A DNA stretch of 12,963 nucleotides from Candidatus Hodarchaeota archaeon (GTDB lineage: Archaea; Asgardarchaeota; Heimdallarchaeia; Hodarchaeales; Hodarchaeaceae), in assembly GCA_016839665.1 (NCBI GenBank), contig JAEOTU010000361.1, positions 1 to 12,963 on the forward strand, read 5' to 3'. The notes beneath the pieces are model-generated. The model saw only the letters and a list, made by a program, of their open reading frames with translations, did not search any database and had not been told where the DNA came from. Position numbers and translations under genes: made by a program. Shown in pieces: positions 1 through 8,000 of this stretch (positions are counted from its first letter, which is position 1; each line of letters starts with the position of its first letter).

Positions 1-3
1 TTT

Positions 4-18
4 CGAAACCCTTTAAAT
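4..18 (+). promoter_or_regulatory. Candidate promoter of tRNA-Thr
   Basis: A purine-rich BRE-like stretch (CGAAACC, 4-10) is followed by a TATA-like box CTTTAAAT (11-18). A start about 25 bases downstream falls near 41, a few bases before the tRNA 5' end at 47. This is the spacing expected of an archaeal TBP/TFB promoter. It lies on the chromosomal side of the island, so the tRNA keeps its own promoter after integration. Confidence 0.55.
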
Positions 19-46
19 CCAATCGGAAGATAAAATGTCATAACAA

Positions 47-123
47 GCCTCGGTGGCCTAGCCCGGTAGGGCATCGCCTTGGTAAGGCGGTGGTCGCGGG
101 TTCAAATCCCGCCCGAGGCTCCA
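47..123 (+). tRNA. tRNA-Thr (anticodon GGT), intact, CCA encoded
   Basis: The cloverleaf folds by eye. The acceptor stem pairs GCCTCGG (47-53) with CCGAGGC (113-119), the discriminator is T120, and CCA is encoded at 121-123. The anticodon stem pairs TCGCC (74-78) with GGCGG (86-90) around loop TTGGTAA, giving anticodon GGT at 81-83 and hence threonine. The T arm pairs GCGGG (96-100) with CCCGC (108-112) around TTCAAAT. The gene is the integration target of the island. Its 3' part from the variable loop onward is supplied by the attL repeat, so the gene stays whole. A T-run at 139-143 could terminate it. Confidence 0.95.
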
Positions 124-127
124 AGAA
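91..127 (+). repeat. attL, 37-bp direct repeat copy 1
   Basis: It starts TGGTCGCGGG and ends CCAAGAA, covering the tRNA-Thr variable loop, T arm, 3' acceptor strand, CCA and four further bases. It is identical to 12773-12809; the flanking bases differ on both sides (left copy preceded by GGCGG, right copy by CTCTC). The motif CCGAGGCT at its 3' side recurs 20 bp further on at 133-140, inside the element, and might be an additional recombinase contact. Confidence 0.92.
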
Positions 128-193
128 CGATTCCGAGGCTTTTTGAACTTGCGACATCGGGATTAGTGAAACTATTTTTTTCGATGTTTGCAT
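91..193 (-). pseudogene. int: SSV-type integrase, 5' part int(N), ending at attL
   Basis: This is the first part of a tyrosine recombinase gene split by integration. ATG at 193-191 is preceded by a GGGGAGGG-like Shine-Dalgarno (210-203) nine bases away; an in-frame TTG at 229 is a weaker alternative. The frame gives about 22 residues (MQTSKKIVSL...) and then enters the att repeat, where the antisense of the tRNA 3' end is read as FLEPRAGFEPAT. Beyond the repeat the chromosomal tRNA replaces the real continuation, and the frame runs to a stop at 38. The matching downstream part is at 12654-12772. Rejoined in a circle, the two halves would read through in frame. It sits 32 bases downstream of the 104-aa gene stop and probably shared its transcript. 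Confidence 0.78.
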
Positions 194-225
194 TTCACTA
201 ATCCCTCCCCGCCTTACTTTATCCT

Positions 226-540
226 TCAACTATTTGTCTCCGCAAAGTCGTCATCAAGGTTGTTTCTGTTCTTGCTTCTTTCCTTATAATATAGAACATA
301 CCAGATGGTGCCTTCAGGTTCAGGTTCATTGGTCTCTAGATCTTCAAGAGAATATTTCTCTGGAAAGACCACTATTACTTTTTCACTTGGATAACCCAGA
401 TTGTTCAGGTTCTCCAATAGCTTGGAGATTTCTTCTGCGTTGTTGGCGGTGTTCACTACTATATTTTCAAAATCGTTTTTCCAATCTTTTTTAGCATATT
501 TCTTTATTATCTCCTGCTTTTCCTCTTTTGACATATCCAT
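226..540 (-). CDS. Hypothetical 104-aa acidic protein upstream of int(N)
   Basis: I do not recognise this family. The product is small, soluble and charged, with no membrane segment or signal peptide. An N-terminal Lys/Glu-rich helical stretch is followed by a probable alpha/beta core (KVIVVFPEKYSLED, then TIWYVLYYKER) and an acidic Asn/Asp tail. The ATG at 540 is supported by a near-perfect Shine-Dalgarno, AGGAGGTG at 553-546, five bases away. It is transcribed toward attL, immediately ahead of int(N). In integrative elements a small gene in this place may encode a recombination directionality factor or a regulator, but no helix-turn-helix is obvious, so that role is a guess. An overlapping plus-strand frame at 234-494 lacks comparable signals. 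Confidence 0.75.
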   Translation of the reverse strand: MDMSKEEKQEIIKKYAKKDWKNDFENIVVNTANNAEEISKLLENLNNLGYPSEKVIVVFPEKYSLEDLETNEPEPEGTIWYVLYYKERSKNRNNLDDDFAETNS

Positions 541-602
541 CTCAGCACCTCCTATTTTCGAGCTTTTCGATATACCGAAAGCTTAATTATGCCACCGAAA
601 AC

Positions 603-617
603 GCTTAAAAAGCTTTC
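603..617 (-). promoter_or_regulatory. Candidate promoter for the 104-aa gene and int(N)
   Basis: Read on the minus strand, the stretch is AAAGCTTTTTAAGCG, a BRE-like AAAGC followed by a TATA-like TTTTTAAG. A start about 25 bases downstream would fall near 580 and give a leader of about 40 bases containing the Shine-Dalgarno. The core is nearly symmetrical and also reads CGCTTAAAAAG on the plus strand, so its direction is not certain. Confidence 0.4.
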
Positions 618-743
618 TAACTACTGTTTAAGCCTTGAAGATCCCCTGTTTTTTAAAAAACGCTGCATTTTTCTCTTGAAAGTTGAAATTAGTACGAGTG
701 GATCTACTATTTGCCCCCGCGCACTGTTATCTTTTGGGTTTAG

Positions 744-803
744 AATTTAAAAAGGAGTTAGTTGAAATACTGTTGGCTTTCGAAAAAAGCGTTTAGAGAA
801 GGA
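744..803 (+). promoter_or_regulatory. Candidate promoter and RBS for the 809-1841 gene pair
   Basis: A TATA-like box AATTTAAAAAG (744-754) predicts a start near 775. A Shine-Dalgarno-like AGAAGGA lies at about 797-803, shortly before the ATG at 809. This supports 809 as the true start and an independent transcript for the two genes that follow. Confidence 0.5.
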
Positions 804-808
804 ACTAG

Positions 809-1210
809 ATGTCAGAAGTAGATTTTAAAGGGACTTGTCTGAAACTCAGTGACAAGTTAAGTAGGACTTTTCTTGAAAGGATCGAGAGAAGGCTTGGACA
901 AAGTTTTAAGGTGACCTTGGAAGAAAAACCGAAGGAATTATTGATTACTATTCTTCAAGACATCCAACTTTACTACATTAGTCCTTTCGAATACATTCTG
1001 GAGATGTCCAAGTATTTGAAGGAAAGATATGATATATCTCAGTTTTTTCTCTCCCTCTCGAAGAACTATGACTATCCGGTTAGTGAAAAGATTGAGGAAG
1101 CTTTGAGGATTGTAGAGACATTTTATAAAATGGTCAGAAGCTTGGGTTTTGAAGAGATTTTTGTGAAAGGTTCACAAGGGAAATGGTGGAAAGATGAGTT
1201 CCAATTATAA
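809..1210 (+). CDS. Hypothetical 133-aa protein, partner of the nuclease-like gene
   Basis: I do not recognise this protein. It is small, mostly alpha-helical by composition, soluble, and has no signal peptide or transmembrane segment. It contains no Cys/His cluster and no nuclease or HTH motif that I can see. The C-terminus is rich in aromatic and basic residues (GSQGKWWKDEF). The ATG follows an AGAAGGA ribosome site. Its last 17 bases overlap the start of the next gene (ATG at 1194), so the two are probably translationally coupled and may form a complex. In an island of defence genes, such a pair could be a recognition subunit plus nuclease, or an antitoxin plus toxin. Neither is shown by the sequence. 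Confidence 0.7.
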   Translation: MSEVDFKGTCLKLSDKLSRTFLERIERRLGQSFKVTLEEKPKELLITILQDIQLYYISPFEYILEMSKYLKERYDISQFFLSLSKNYDYPVSEKIEEALRIVETFYKMVRSLGFEEIFVKGSQGKWWKDEFQL

Positions 1211-1841
1211 TACGGCAGTTGATGCCTTTCTCAATCGGTTTAAGCAAGTCAGGATTACCACGCTCAACAGAATATGGATGGCATTCATGGCATACTCTAT
1301 GTGTATTATTGCTGAGGCATTCCGAAGGAGAGGATACACCGTAACTCCCATGAACTATACACACGGTTTTCGGTTCAAATGTTTTCCTAGAGGAAATCCA
1401 AACCTCTACTCTTATTTTCTTGTGAGAAAAAAAAATGATGTATTTGAAATAAGGCTTAGTGTCGATGCACAAAATCTGCGTTGGAATAGTCTAAAGCTGA
1501 ATCTTGATGTCGTTGTGATAAGCCAAAATTCTATCACTACAGACAATTTGGTTGATTCCAATCGAGATCTCGTTACCTTCGTCGAATGCAAGAATTATCG
1601 TGGTTTCCCAGAATTGGTGGCTACTTTTGAAGGAATGGTCTATGAACTTCAAAGATCAAGACTATACACTAATAGCACGAATAATTTTAGAATTCCAGCC
1701 TGCCTTCTTCTATCTCAATTGGGTCGTTCAATCCTGTTTATGGATAGACGTTACCAAAAAAGAAACCTCAGTATGAGAATCTTTGATTTTCTGCAACCAG
1801 GAAATCCAAACATTCAAACCTTTATCCAAACATGGTTCTGA
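1194..1841 (+). CDS. PD-(D/E)XK-type nuclease-like protein, 215 aa
   Basis: A restriction-endonuclease-like fold is suggested by an Asp on a hydrophobic strand (NLDVVVI, D105) followed by an ExK strand (TFVECKNYRG, E131 and K133) and then a helix (residues 139-152). This is the order of the PD-(D/E)XK metal site in many restriction and repair nucleases. The N-terminal 100 residues, with several Arg/Lys and aromatic residues, could bind DNA. There is no helicase or methylase domain in the protein, so it would need a partner, possibly the 133-aa protein whose gene overlaps it by 17 bases. It ends 124 bases before hsdM, which has its own promoter region. The specific family and substrate are unknown; a structural search is needed to confirm the fold. 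Confidence 0.7.
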   Translation: MSSNYNTAVDAFLNRFKQVRITTLNRIWMAFMAYSMCIIAEAFRRRGYTVTPMNYTHGFRFKCFPRGNPNLYSYFLVRKKNDVFEIRLSVDAQNLRWNSLKLNLDVVVISQNSITTDNLVDSNRDLVTFVECKNYRGFPELVATFEGMVYELQRSRLYTNSTNNFRIPACLLLSQLGRSILFMDRRYQKRNLSMRIFDFLQPGNPNIQTFIQTWF

Positions 1842-1863
1842 ATTAACCATTCTAACATCCGAA

Positions 1864-1959
1864 AACCTAAGTAACAATACTTTTATTTAGGTAATTCCGA
1901 AAAGCTTATAAGGGTAACTTACATAAGTAATAGTGATAATGCTTAGGTAAATAGGGGAT
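1864..1959 (+). promoter_or_regulatory. Promoter and repeated GTAA elements ahead of the hsd-Argonaute operon
   Basis: A BRE/TATA-like sequence CGAAAAGCTTATAAGG (1898-1913) predicts a start near 1935 and a short leader with an AGGGGATC ribosome site (about 1952-1959) before the ATG at 1966. Around it the tetramer GTAA recurs near 1871, 1891, 1915, 1927 and 1947. Longer versions are CTAAGTAAC (1867-1875), TTTAGGTAA (1886-1894), CATAAGTAA (1922-1930) and CTTAGGTAA (1942-1950). They straddle the TATA box and the predicted start, as operator sites of a repressor would. The winged-helix-like N-terminus of HsdM is a candidate binder. Confidence 0.5.
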
Positions 1960-1965
1960 CTATAG

Positions 1966-3774
1966 ATGAAATCTAAATCAACTAATTGGAGATCTCGAAA
2001 GAAACTAGCTAGATGGCTTCAAGACAGATACGATATGCTCTTTGAGCATTTTCAAACTTCACCTTTTCGCTTCGACGAAGCAGCAAAAATCTTGCGGGAG
2101 AAAAAAGATAACCATGTAGATAGCGTCCTAGCATATCTTTCGGAGTTGAGAAAAGCTGGATTCCTTACAGATGAAAAAGACCCTACTGATGCTAGGAAAA
2201 AGATCTACAGGCTAATAAGTCAGGCGAAAACAGTTACAGAGGATTCCATAGTCGAAGCAGGGAAGTTGTCGCGTAATGAACTTGAAAAGATATTAAAAAA
2301 AGCAGCGGATTTGATTAGGACAAGAGTTGATTACAAGTTCATTCTAATTCTCTTGTTCTTGAAACGCATTAGTGACAAGTGGCAGAAAGAATTTGAAGAT
2401 GCCTATCAAGAAGCGTTGGAAGATGGACTGACTAAAGAACAAGCCACCGTTGAAGCTCGGAATGCTGCTTATCATGATTTTGATCTACCTGAAGAGTTTC
2501 TCTGGGATAACATTCGTAAAGACGTAGGTGTTCTTCCAGAAAAGTTTTCCAATGCATTAAAGGAGATTGCTGACCACAATCCTGAATTGAAAGATGTAGT
2601 TGATAGTGTTGATTTCGTACATTTCGCTGCTAGTCGAGAAAACACTGAAATATTGAGACAACTCATCGAACTGTTCAGCGAGAAAAAGCTGCATAAAGTT
2701 TCTTCTGATATTCTTGGTGACGCCTACGAGTGGATCCTAAGATATTTTGCTCCGACAAAGGCTAAAGAAGGCGAGATATATACTCCTCGTGAAGTCATAA
2801 AGCTTCTAATTGAGATTCTTGATCCTAAGCCGGAAGAAAGCGTTTACGATCCAGCTTGCGGTTCTGCGGGTATGCTAATCTCCGCATTCAAACATGTTGA
2901 AGATAAGTATGGCAAAGATGAGGCTGCTAAGCTCTTTTTGTACGGACAAGAGGTCAACCAGAGGACGATCGCCTTAGCTAAGATGAATATGTATATTCAT
3001 GACATTCGAGATTCACATCTGGAATTCGGAGACACATTTTTATATCCAAAATTCAAGGAAAGCGACAGACTGAGACAATTTGATGTAGTAATTGCTAATC
3101 CACCTTGGAACCAAGATGGCTATGGCGAAGAGGTTCTAAAGAAAGGTGAATTCTGGCGAAAACGCTTCAAATATGGGTTCAATCCTAGAAATTCAGCTGA
3201 TTGGGCTTGGATACAACATATGTTGGCTTCCGCAGGAGATGGAAGCGCAAGAGTTGGAATAGTTATAGATAATGGTTGTCTTTTTAGAAGTGGTCGAGAA
3301 GGGGTAATTCGTTCTAGGGTATTAGATGAAAAAGCAGATTTGATTGAATGTGTCATTTTATTGCCAGAAAAACTGTTCTATAATACAAGTGCGCCTGGAG
3401 CCATAATCATATTCAGAAAGAATAAACCTGAGGAAAGAAAGGGAAAAGTTCTTTTCATCAACTCTTCGGATGAGTACGAACAGCATCCTGAAGTTAGAAA
3501 GCTGAATAGGCTTGGAAACCAGCATAAAGAGAAGATCGCAAAGATCTATAGAGAAGGCAGAGAAGAAAGGGGTTTTTCAAGACTCGTTCCATTATCCGAA
3601 ATAAAGGAAAACAACTACAATTTGAATGTAACTCTCTACGCTTTCCCTGAAGAAGAAATCGAAAAGATCGACTTAGCAAGAGAATGGAAAGAACTACGAG
3701 GAATAGAAGAGAAACTAAGTTTAGTTGAAGTAAAAATCACTGAATATTTGAAAGAGATTGGTGCACTGCCATGA
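1966..3774 (+). CDS. hsdM: Type I restriction-modification DNA methyltransferase subunit HsdM, with winged-helix-like N-terminus
   Basis: This N6-adenine methyltransferase subunit works with HsdS to mark self DNA. The S-adenosylmethionine site is DPACGSAGM (295-303) and the catalytic motif is NPPW (378-381). The flanking YGQEVNQRTIALAKMNMY and GDTF stretches are typical of HsdM. Residues about 105-260 are the helical N-terminal domain of the family (LIRTRVDYKFILILLFLKRI). An additional first 90 residues look like a winged helix (FRFDEAAKILREK, VDSVLAYLSELRKAGFLT, ARKKIYRLI). That is unusual for HsdM, which is why its length of 602 aa exceeds the common 500 or so. The extension could read DNA near the target or repress its own promoter. 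The gene opens a six-gene operon; its stop overlaps the hsdS start in ATGA. Confidence 0.95.
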   Translation: MKSKSTNWRSRKKLARWLQDRYDMLFEHFQTSPFRFDEAAKILREKKDNHVDSVLAYLSELRKAGFLTDEKDPTDARKKIYRLISQAKTVTEDSIVEAGKLSRNELEKILKKAADLIRTRVDYKFILILLFLKRISDKWQKEFEDAYQEALEDGLTKEQATVEARNAAYHDFDLPEEFLWDNIRKDVGVLPEKFSNALKEIADHNPELKDVVDSVDFVHFAASRENTEILRQLIELFSEKKLHKVSSDILGDAYEWILRYFAPTKAKEGEIYTPREVIKLLIEILDPKPEESVYDPACGSAGMLISAFKHVEDKYGKDEAAKLFLYGQEVNQRTIALAKMNMYIHDIRDSHLEFGDTFLYPKFKESDRLRQFDVVIANPPWNQDGYGEEVLKKGEFWRKRFKYGFNPRNSADWAWIQHMLASAGDGSARVGIVIDNGCLFRSGREGVIRSRVLDEKADLIECVILLPEKLFYNTSAPGAIIIFRKNKPEERKGKVLFINSSDEYEQHPEVRKLNRLGNQHKEKIAKIYREGREERGFSRLVPLSEIKENNYNLNVTLYAFPEEEIEKIDLAREWKELRGIEEKLSLVEVKITEYLKEIGALP

Positions 3775-5027
3775 CAAGTGAATGCAAACAAACATCGATC
3801 GGACTGATTCCATCAGACTGGCGAGTTGGAAGACTTGGAGATGAAAGGATAGTAGAGCTGGTCATGGGGCAGTCGCCGTCTTCTTCTACCTATAACAAGA
3901 AAGGAATCGGTTTGCCATTTCTCCAAGGAAAGGCAGAGTTTGGTGATATTTTCCCTTCACCGTCGATACACTGTTCTGAGCCTATCAGAGTTGCTAGGAA
4001 GAACGACATTTTACTCTCTGTAAGGGCGCCAGTTGGAGACGTAAACATTGCTCATTCTAAGTGTTGTATTGGCAGAGGATTGTCAGCAATCAGAGCAAAA
4101 GAGAACGAATTGCATCATCGCTTCCTCTTTTACTATCTTAAATTCAGCTGCAGAAGGTTTGAAGCTCTATCGATGGGTTCTACATTCAAAGCTATTAGGA
4201 AAGGAGAGATAGAGAGATACAAGATTCCTATTCCTCTATATGAAGAGCAAGAGAAGATCGCTGAGATTCTTTCTTCCGTTGATGACGCTATTCAGAAAAA
4301 CCTTGAAGCTATTGCAAAAACTGAGCTTTTGAAAAAGGGACTAATGCGTAAGCTGCTGGCAGAAGGAGTAGGGCATAAAGAATTCAAAGAAACAAAAATA
4401 GGGAAAATCCCAAAAACTTGGAAAATCGAAAGATTGGAGGATATTTGTGAGCAGATCACTGATGGTTCCCATTGGTCACCAAAAGACGTCGAAAAAAGTG
4501 ACTACCGAATTGCCACAGTAGCTAACATGAAAGAAAACTACATCAATGTTGATTCATGTAAGTTTGTCTCAAGAAAAGACTATGCACGCCTAGTCAAAGA
4601 GGAGGACACACCTAATAAGGGCGATATACTTTTTTCCAAAGACGGAACTGTCGGTATATCATTTGCCTTCAAACAAGATGAGTATAACATAGGTGTATTG
4701 TCTTCTATTGCCATCATTCGCCCTAATCCTCAACTACTAGACTCGAATTTTGGTGCATATGTCCTTAAATCGCCATACGTTTTTCCACAAGTAATTGGAA
4801 GAAAGACTGGAACAGCTCTGAAAAGAATAATTCTCAAGCATATTAGAACCTTAAGGATTCCTTTGCCTGTATCTTTAGATGAGCAAAGGAAAATAGCAGC
4901 TATTCTTTCCACTGTTGATTCTAAGCTTGAGCTTGATAGGGAGCATAAAGGAAAGCTTGCATGTATTAAGACTGGTTTGATGAATGATTTGTTTAGTGGA
5001 AGGAGAAGAGTTAAGGTTGGGATGTAG
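3771..5027 (+). CDS. hsdS: Type I restriction-modification specificity subunit HsdS
   Basis: This subunit gives sequence recognition to both the methylase and the restriction complex. The 418 residues form the classical duplicated arrangement. The first target-recognition half starts at IGLIPSDWRVGRLGD (10-24) and the second at IGKIPKTWKIERLEDI (210-225). Each ends in the conserved helix motif (YEEQEKIAEILSSVDD, 157-172, and DEQRKIAAILSTVD near residues 366-379). The two helices act as spacers that fix the distance between half-sites. Two different recognition halves imply a bipartite asymmetric target; the target cannot be read from sequence. It overlaps hsdM by four bases and ends two bases before the hsdR start. 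Confidence 0.95.
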   Translation: MTSECKQTSIGLIPSDWRVGRLGDERIVELVMGQSPSSSTYNKKGIGLPFLQGKAEFGDIFPSPSIHCSEPIRVARKNDILLSVRAPVGDVNIAHSKCCIGRGLSAIRAKENELHHRFLFYYLKFSCRRFEALSMGSTFKAIRKGEIERYKIPIPLYEEQEKIAEILSSVDDAIQKNLEAIAKTELLKKGLMRKLLAEGVGHKEFKETKIGKIPKTWKIERLEDICEQITDGSHWSPKDVEKSDYRIATVANMKENYINVDSCKFVSRKDYARLVKEEDTPNKGDILFSKDGTVGISFAFKQDEYNIGVLSSIAIIRPNPQLLDSNFGAYVLKSPYVFPQVIGRKTGTALKRIILKHIRTLRIPLPVSLDEQRKIAAILSTVDSKLELDREHKGKLACIKTGLMNDLFSGRRRVKVGM

Positions 5028-5029
5028 AA

Positions 5030-8000
5030 ATGCCAAAGTTTACTGAGGAATCTCTCGTTGAGGGTTATTTTGTTGATGAGTTAGAAAAACGAGGATGGAA
5101 ATTTGTAATAGCTGATAGTCTTGAGCGAGAAAGCCTTGAGGAAGCTTTGCTTACACCGGTCTTGATAAGAGTCCTTAGAAGTATAAATGAAGATATTGGA
5201 ATTGGAGACGAAGAGGTTAAAGAAGTTATAAATGAATTGAAACTCAAAAGTTCAAGTATTGAGGGCTCTAGGCAGATTCTAAATTATCTTAAATTCGGCA
5301 TTCCAATTAAGTTTGAAGAAGAAAGAATTGTGAAATACGTCAAGCTTTTCGATTATAATGATTACGAAAAAAATGATTTCATCGTAAGTCGGCAGGTTTT
5401 TCATAGAAAGGGTGATAAAGAGATTAGAAACGACATAGTTCTCTATGTAAATGGGATACCACTTGTAAATATAGAGTGTAAGAACCCGGCAAGTTTCTCA
5501 GAAAATTGGTATACAGCTTACCGTCAAATAAAGAACTATGAGAAAACAATCCCCGAGCTCTACAAATACGTACAGATAGGAGTTGGAGCAGAACAAGAAG
5601 CGAAGTATTTCCCTATAGTCACATGGTTGGATGATACACATTTAAACGAGTGGAGAGAGAAGGATAAAGACCCAATAGATTCAACAATCGAAATGCTGAC
5701 ACCTAGCACACTGCTCAACATAACTAGAAACTATCTATTCTTTAGGCTAGAATATGGAAGCGCAACAAAAGTAATAGCAAGATACATGCAATATAGATCC
5801 GCTGAGAAGATATACGATCGCATCATACACTATCTGAGAGGAGAAACGAAGAAAAACCGAGGATTAATATGGCACTGGCAGGGCTCCGGAAAAACCTTAA
5901 CCATGATCTTTGCAGCACACAAAGCCTACCATGAAAAGCTACTGGAAAATCCAACGATTTTCTTTCTTGTTGACAGAGAGGAATTACAGGAACAACTTTC
6001 AAACGAATTCAACGCTCTTGACATAACAAGACCTGAGATAATTGAAACGATAGATGTGCTTAAAAAGGTCATGAGGCACGATGAAGGAAAAGGAAAAAGA
6101 GGCATCCTGATAACACTCATGCAAAAATTCAGACCAGAAGAATTTAAAGAAATCCATAAAGAACTAGAAGAACAATCAAAGATCAAGGAGACTCTCCTGA
6201 CCAGAAAGAATGTCATCGCCTTTATAGATGAAGGGCATAGAACACAGTATGGTACATTAGCAGGTCAGATGAAACTACTTCTCCAAAATGCCTTCTTCTT
6301 TGCTTTTACAGGAACACCAATATCGGTAAAACACAGGAACACCTACAAAGAGTTTTCCTATCCACCTAATGAAAATTACTTCGACAGATACTTCATAACT
6401 GAGTCGATTAAAGACGGATTCACTGTCAAAATTGCATATCAACCTAGATTGGAGAAAGAGCCTGGAATTCATCTTGACAGGAAAATGCTAGATACATTCA
6501 TAGAAGTTGAATATGAAGAAATTCCAGAAGAATTTCGAGAGAAAGTAAAAGAAAAAGTGAAAAAAGGACTGAACAAAATTCGAGTGATTTTAGAAAACAA
6601 GAAAAGAATTAGAAAGATAGCAGAGGATATATCCCAGCATTTCAAAGAAAACGTTGATGACCAATTTAAGGCAATGGTCGTTGGTGTTAGTAGAAAAGCC
6701 TGTGTCCATTACAAGAAAGCTCTCGATAGTTTCCTTCCAAGCGAGTATTCAGAAGTTGTGATGACCTATGATACAGATGATAAACCAATTATCAGAAACT
6801 ACAAAGAAGAACTGAAAGAACGGTATAAAGGCAAGGAAACAGAAGATATAACCAAGGAACTAGTTGAGAAATTTAAAGAAGAAAATTATCCCAAAATATT
6901 AATCGTTACGAGTAAGCTTCTAACTGGTTTTGACGCCCCAATTCTTCAAGCTCAATATTTAGATAAGCCATTAAAGGGGCACTTACTACTTCAAGCAATA
7001 GCTCGGACCAATAGACCATACAAAGACAGGAAAGAAGTAGGGTTAATACTCGATTATGTCGGAATATTGAAAGAATTTACAAAAGCTTTCAAGGAATATA
7101 GCAAAGAAGACATTGAAAGCGTGCTATACGACCTTGACGGATTAAGAGATGAGTTTATCGGTTTAATTGAAAGTACAATGAAATTCTTCGAAGATGTGCC
7201 AAAAGACAAATTTGATAGGTCAGAAATGTTGAAAGCCATCGAAGTCCTTACTACAGAAGAACAAAACAGCAAGCAATTCATATCTAATTACAAGCGACTT
7301 AGAAAGCTCTTTCAGATTCTGGGGTCTGACGAAACAAAAATTAGAATGTTAGATGAATACAAGTGGCTTTCAGCAGTCTATGTTTTCTTTGCTTCATGGG
7401 TAATAGGACGAAGCCGTAAGACAGAGAGTGGATATATAAAGAAGTATTTTAGCAAGACGCTCAAATATGTCCATGAATCAACAGAAGTTCAGACTCTTGA
7501 GAAAGATCTTCCTATAATAGAGTTTGATGAAAAATACATTGAAAGACTACAAGAAAAAGCTAAGACTACAGAAGAGAAAGCAGCTAATATCGTTTTCACA
7601 CTCAATAGATTTGTGCTTGTAGAGAAATATAAGAACCCAATTTATGAAACGCTAACGGACAAAGTCGAAAGAATACTAAAACTCTGGAAGGAAAGAACAA
7701 AAGATTATGAAGAGATCTATAAAGAGGGCGTGGAAGCTCTCGAAGTCATAAAAAAACTCCAAGCCAGACAGATAGAACTAGGTTTCTCAGATCTAGACTA
7801 TTCAATATTGCTTATTCTTGAAGAGAAATTCAGTGAAGATGCTGCATTGATTAAAGAAGCAGAAGAACTTTCAGATCAGATAAAACAGAGCATGTTTACA
7901 GGATGGTATCTTCAGAAAACTGCAAGAAAGAGCATTGAACGTGACGTTCGAAGATTCATGAGAAGATACATCAGAAAATATGGAATAGAACTCCATGAAC

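Larger units (their letters stand above)
541..808. promoter_or_regulatory. Divergent intergenic control region
   Basis: No gene is visible here. The region separates the minus-strand int transcript from the plus-strand cargo. It holds a perfect 14-bp palindrome GTTTTTTAAAAAAC (648-661) and an inverted pair GAAAGCTT (577-584) and AAGCTTTC (610-617). These overlap or flank the proposed promoter of the leftward genes. They could be operators, but AT-rich palindromes arise easily by chance. Confidence 0.4.

Noticed and set aside
234..494. Plus-strand open frame of 86 codons opposite the 104-aa gene
   Set aside because: It lacks a ribosome site and has a Cys/Phe/Leu-rich, gene-unlike composition. 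The minus-strand frame has AGGAGGTG five bases from its ATG and a sensible charged product.
7054..7281. Minus-strand open frames inside hsdM, hsdS, hsdR and the Argonaute genes
   Set aside because: They are Ser/Leu/Phe-rich shadows of well-supported genes, with no ribosome site or recognisable motif.
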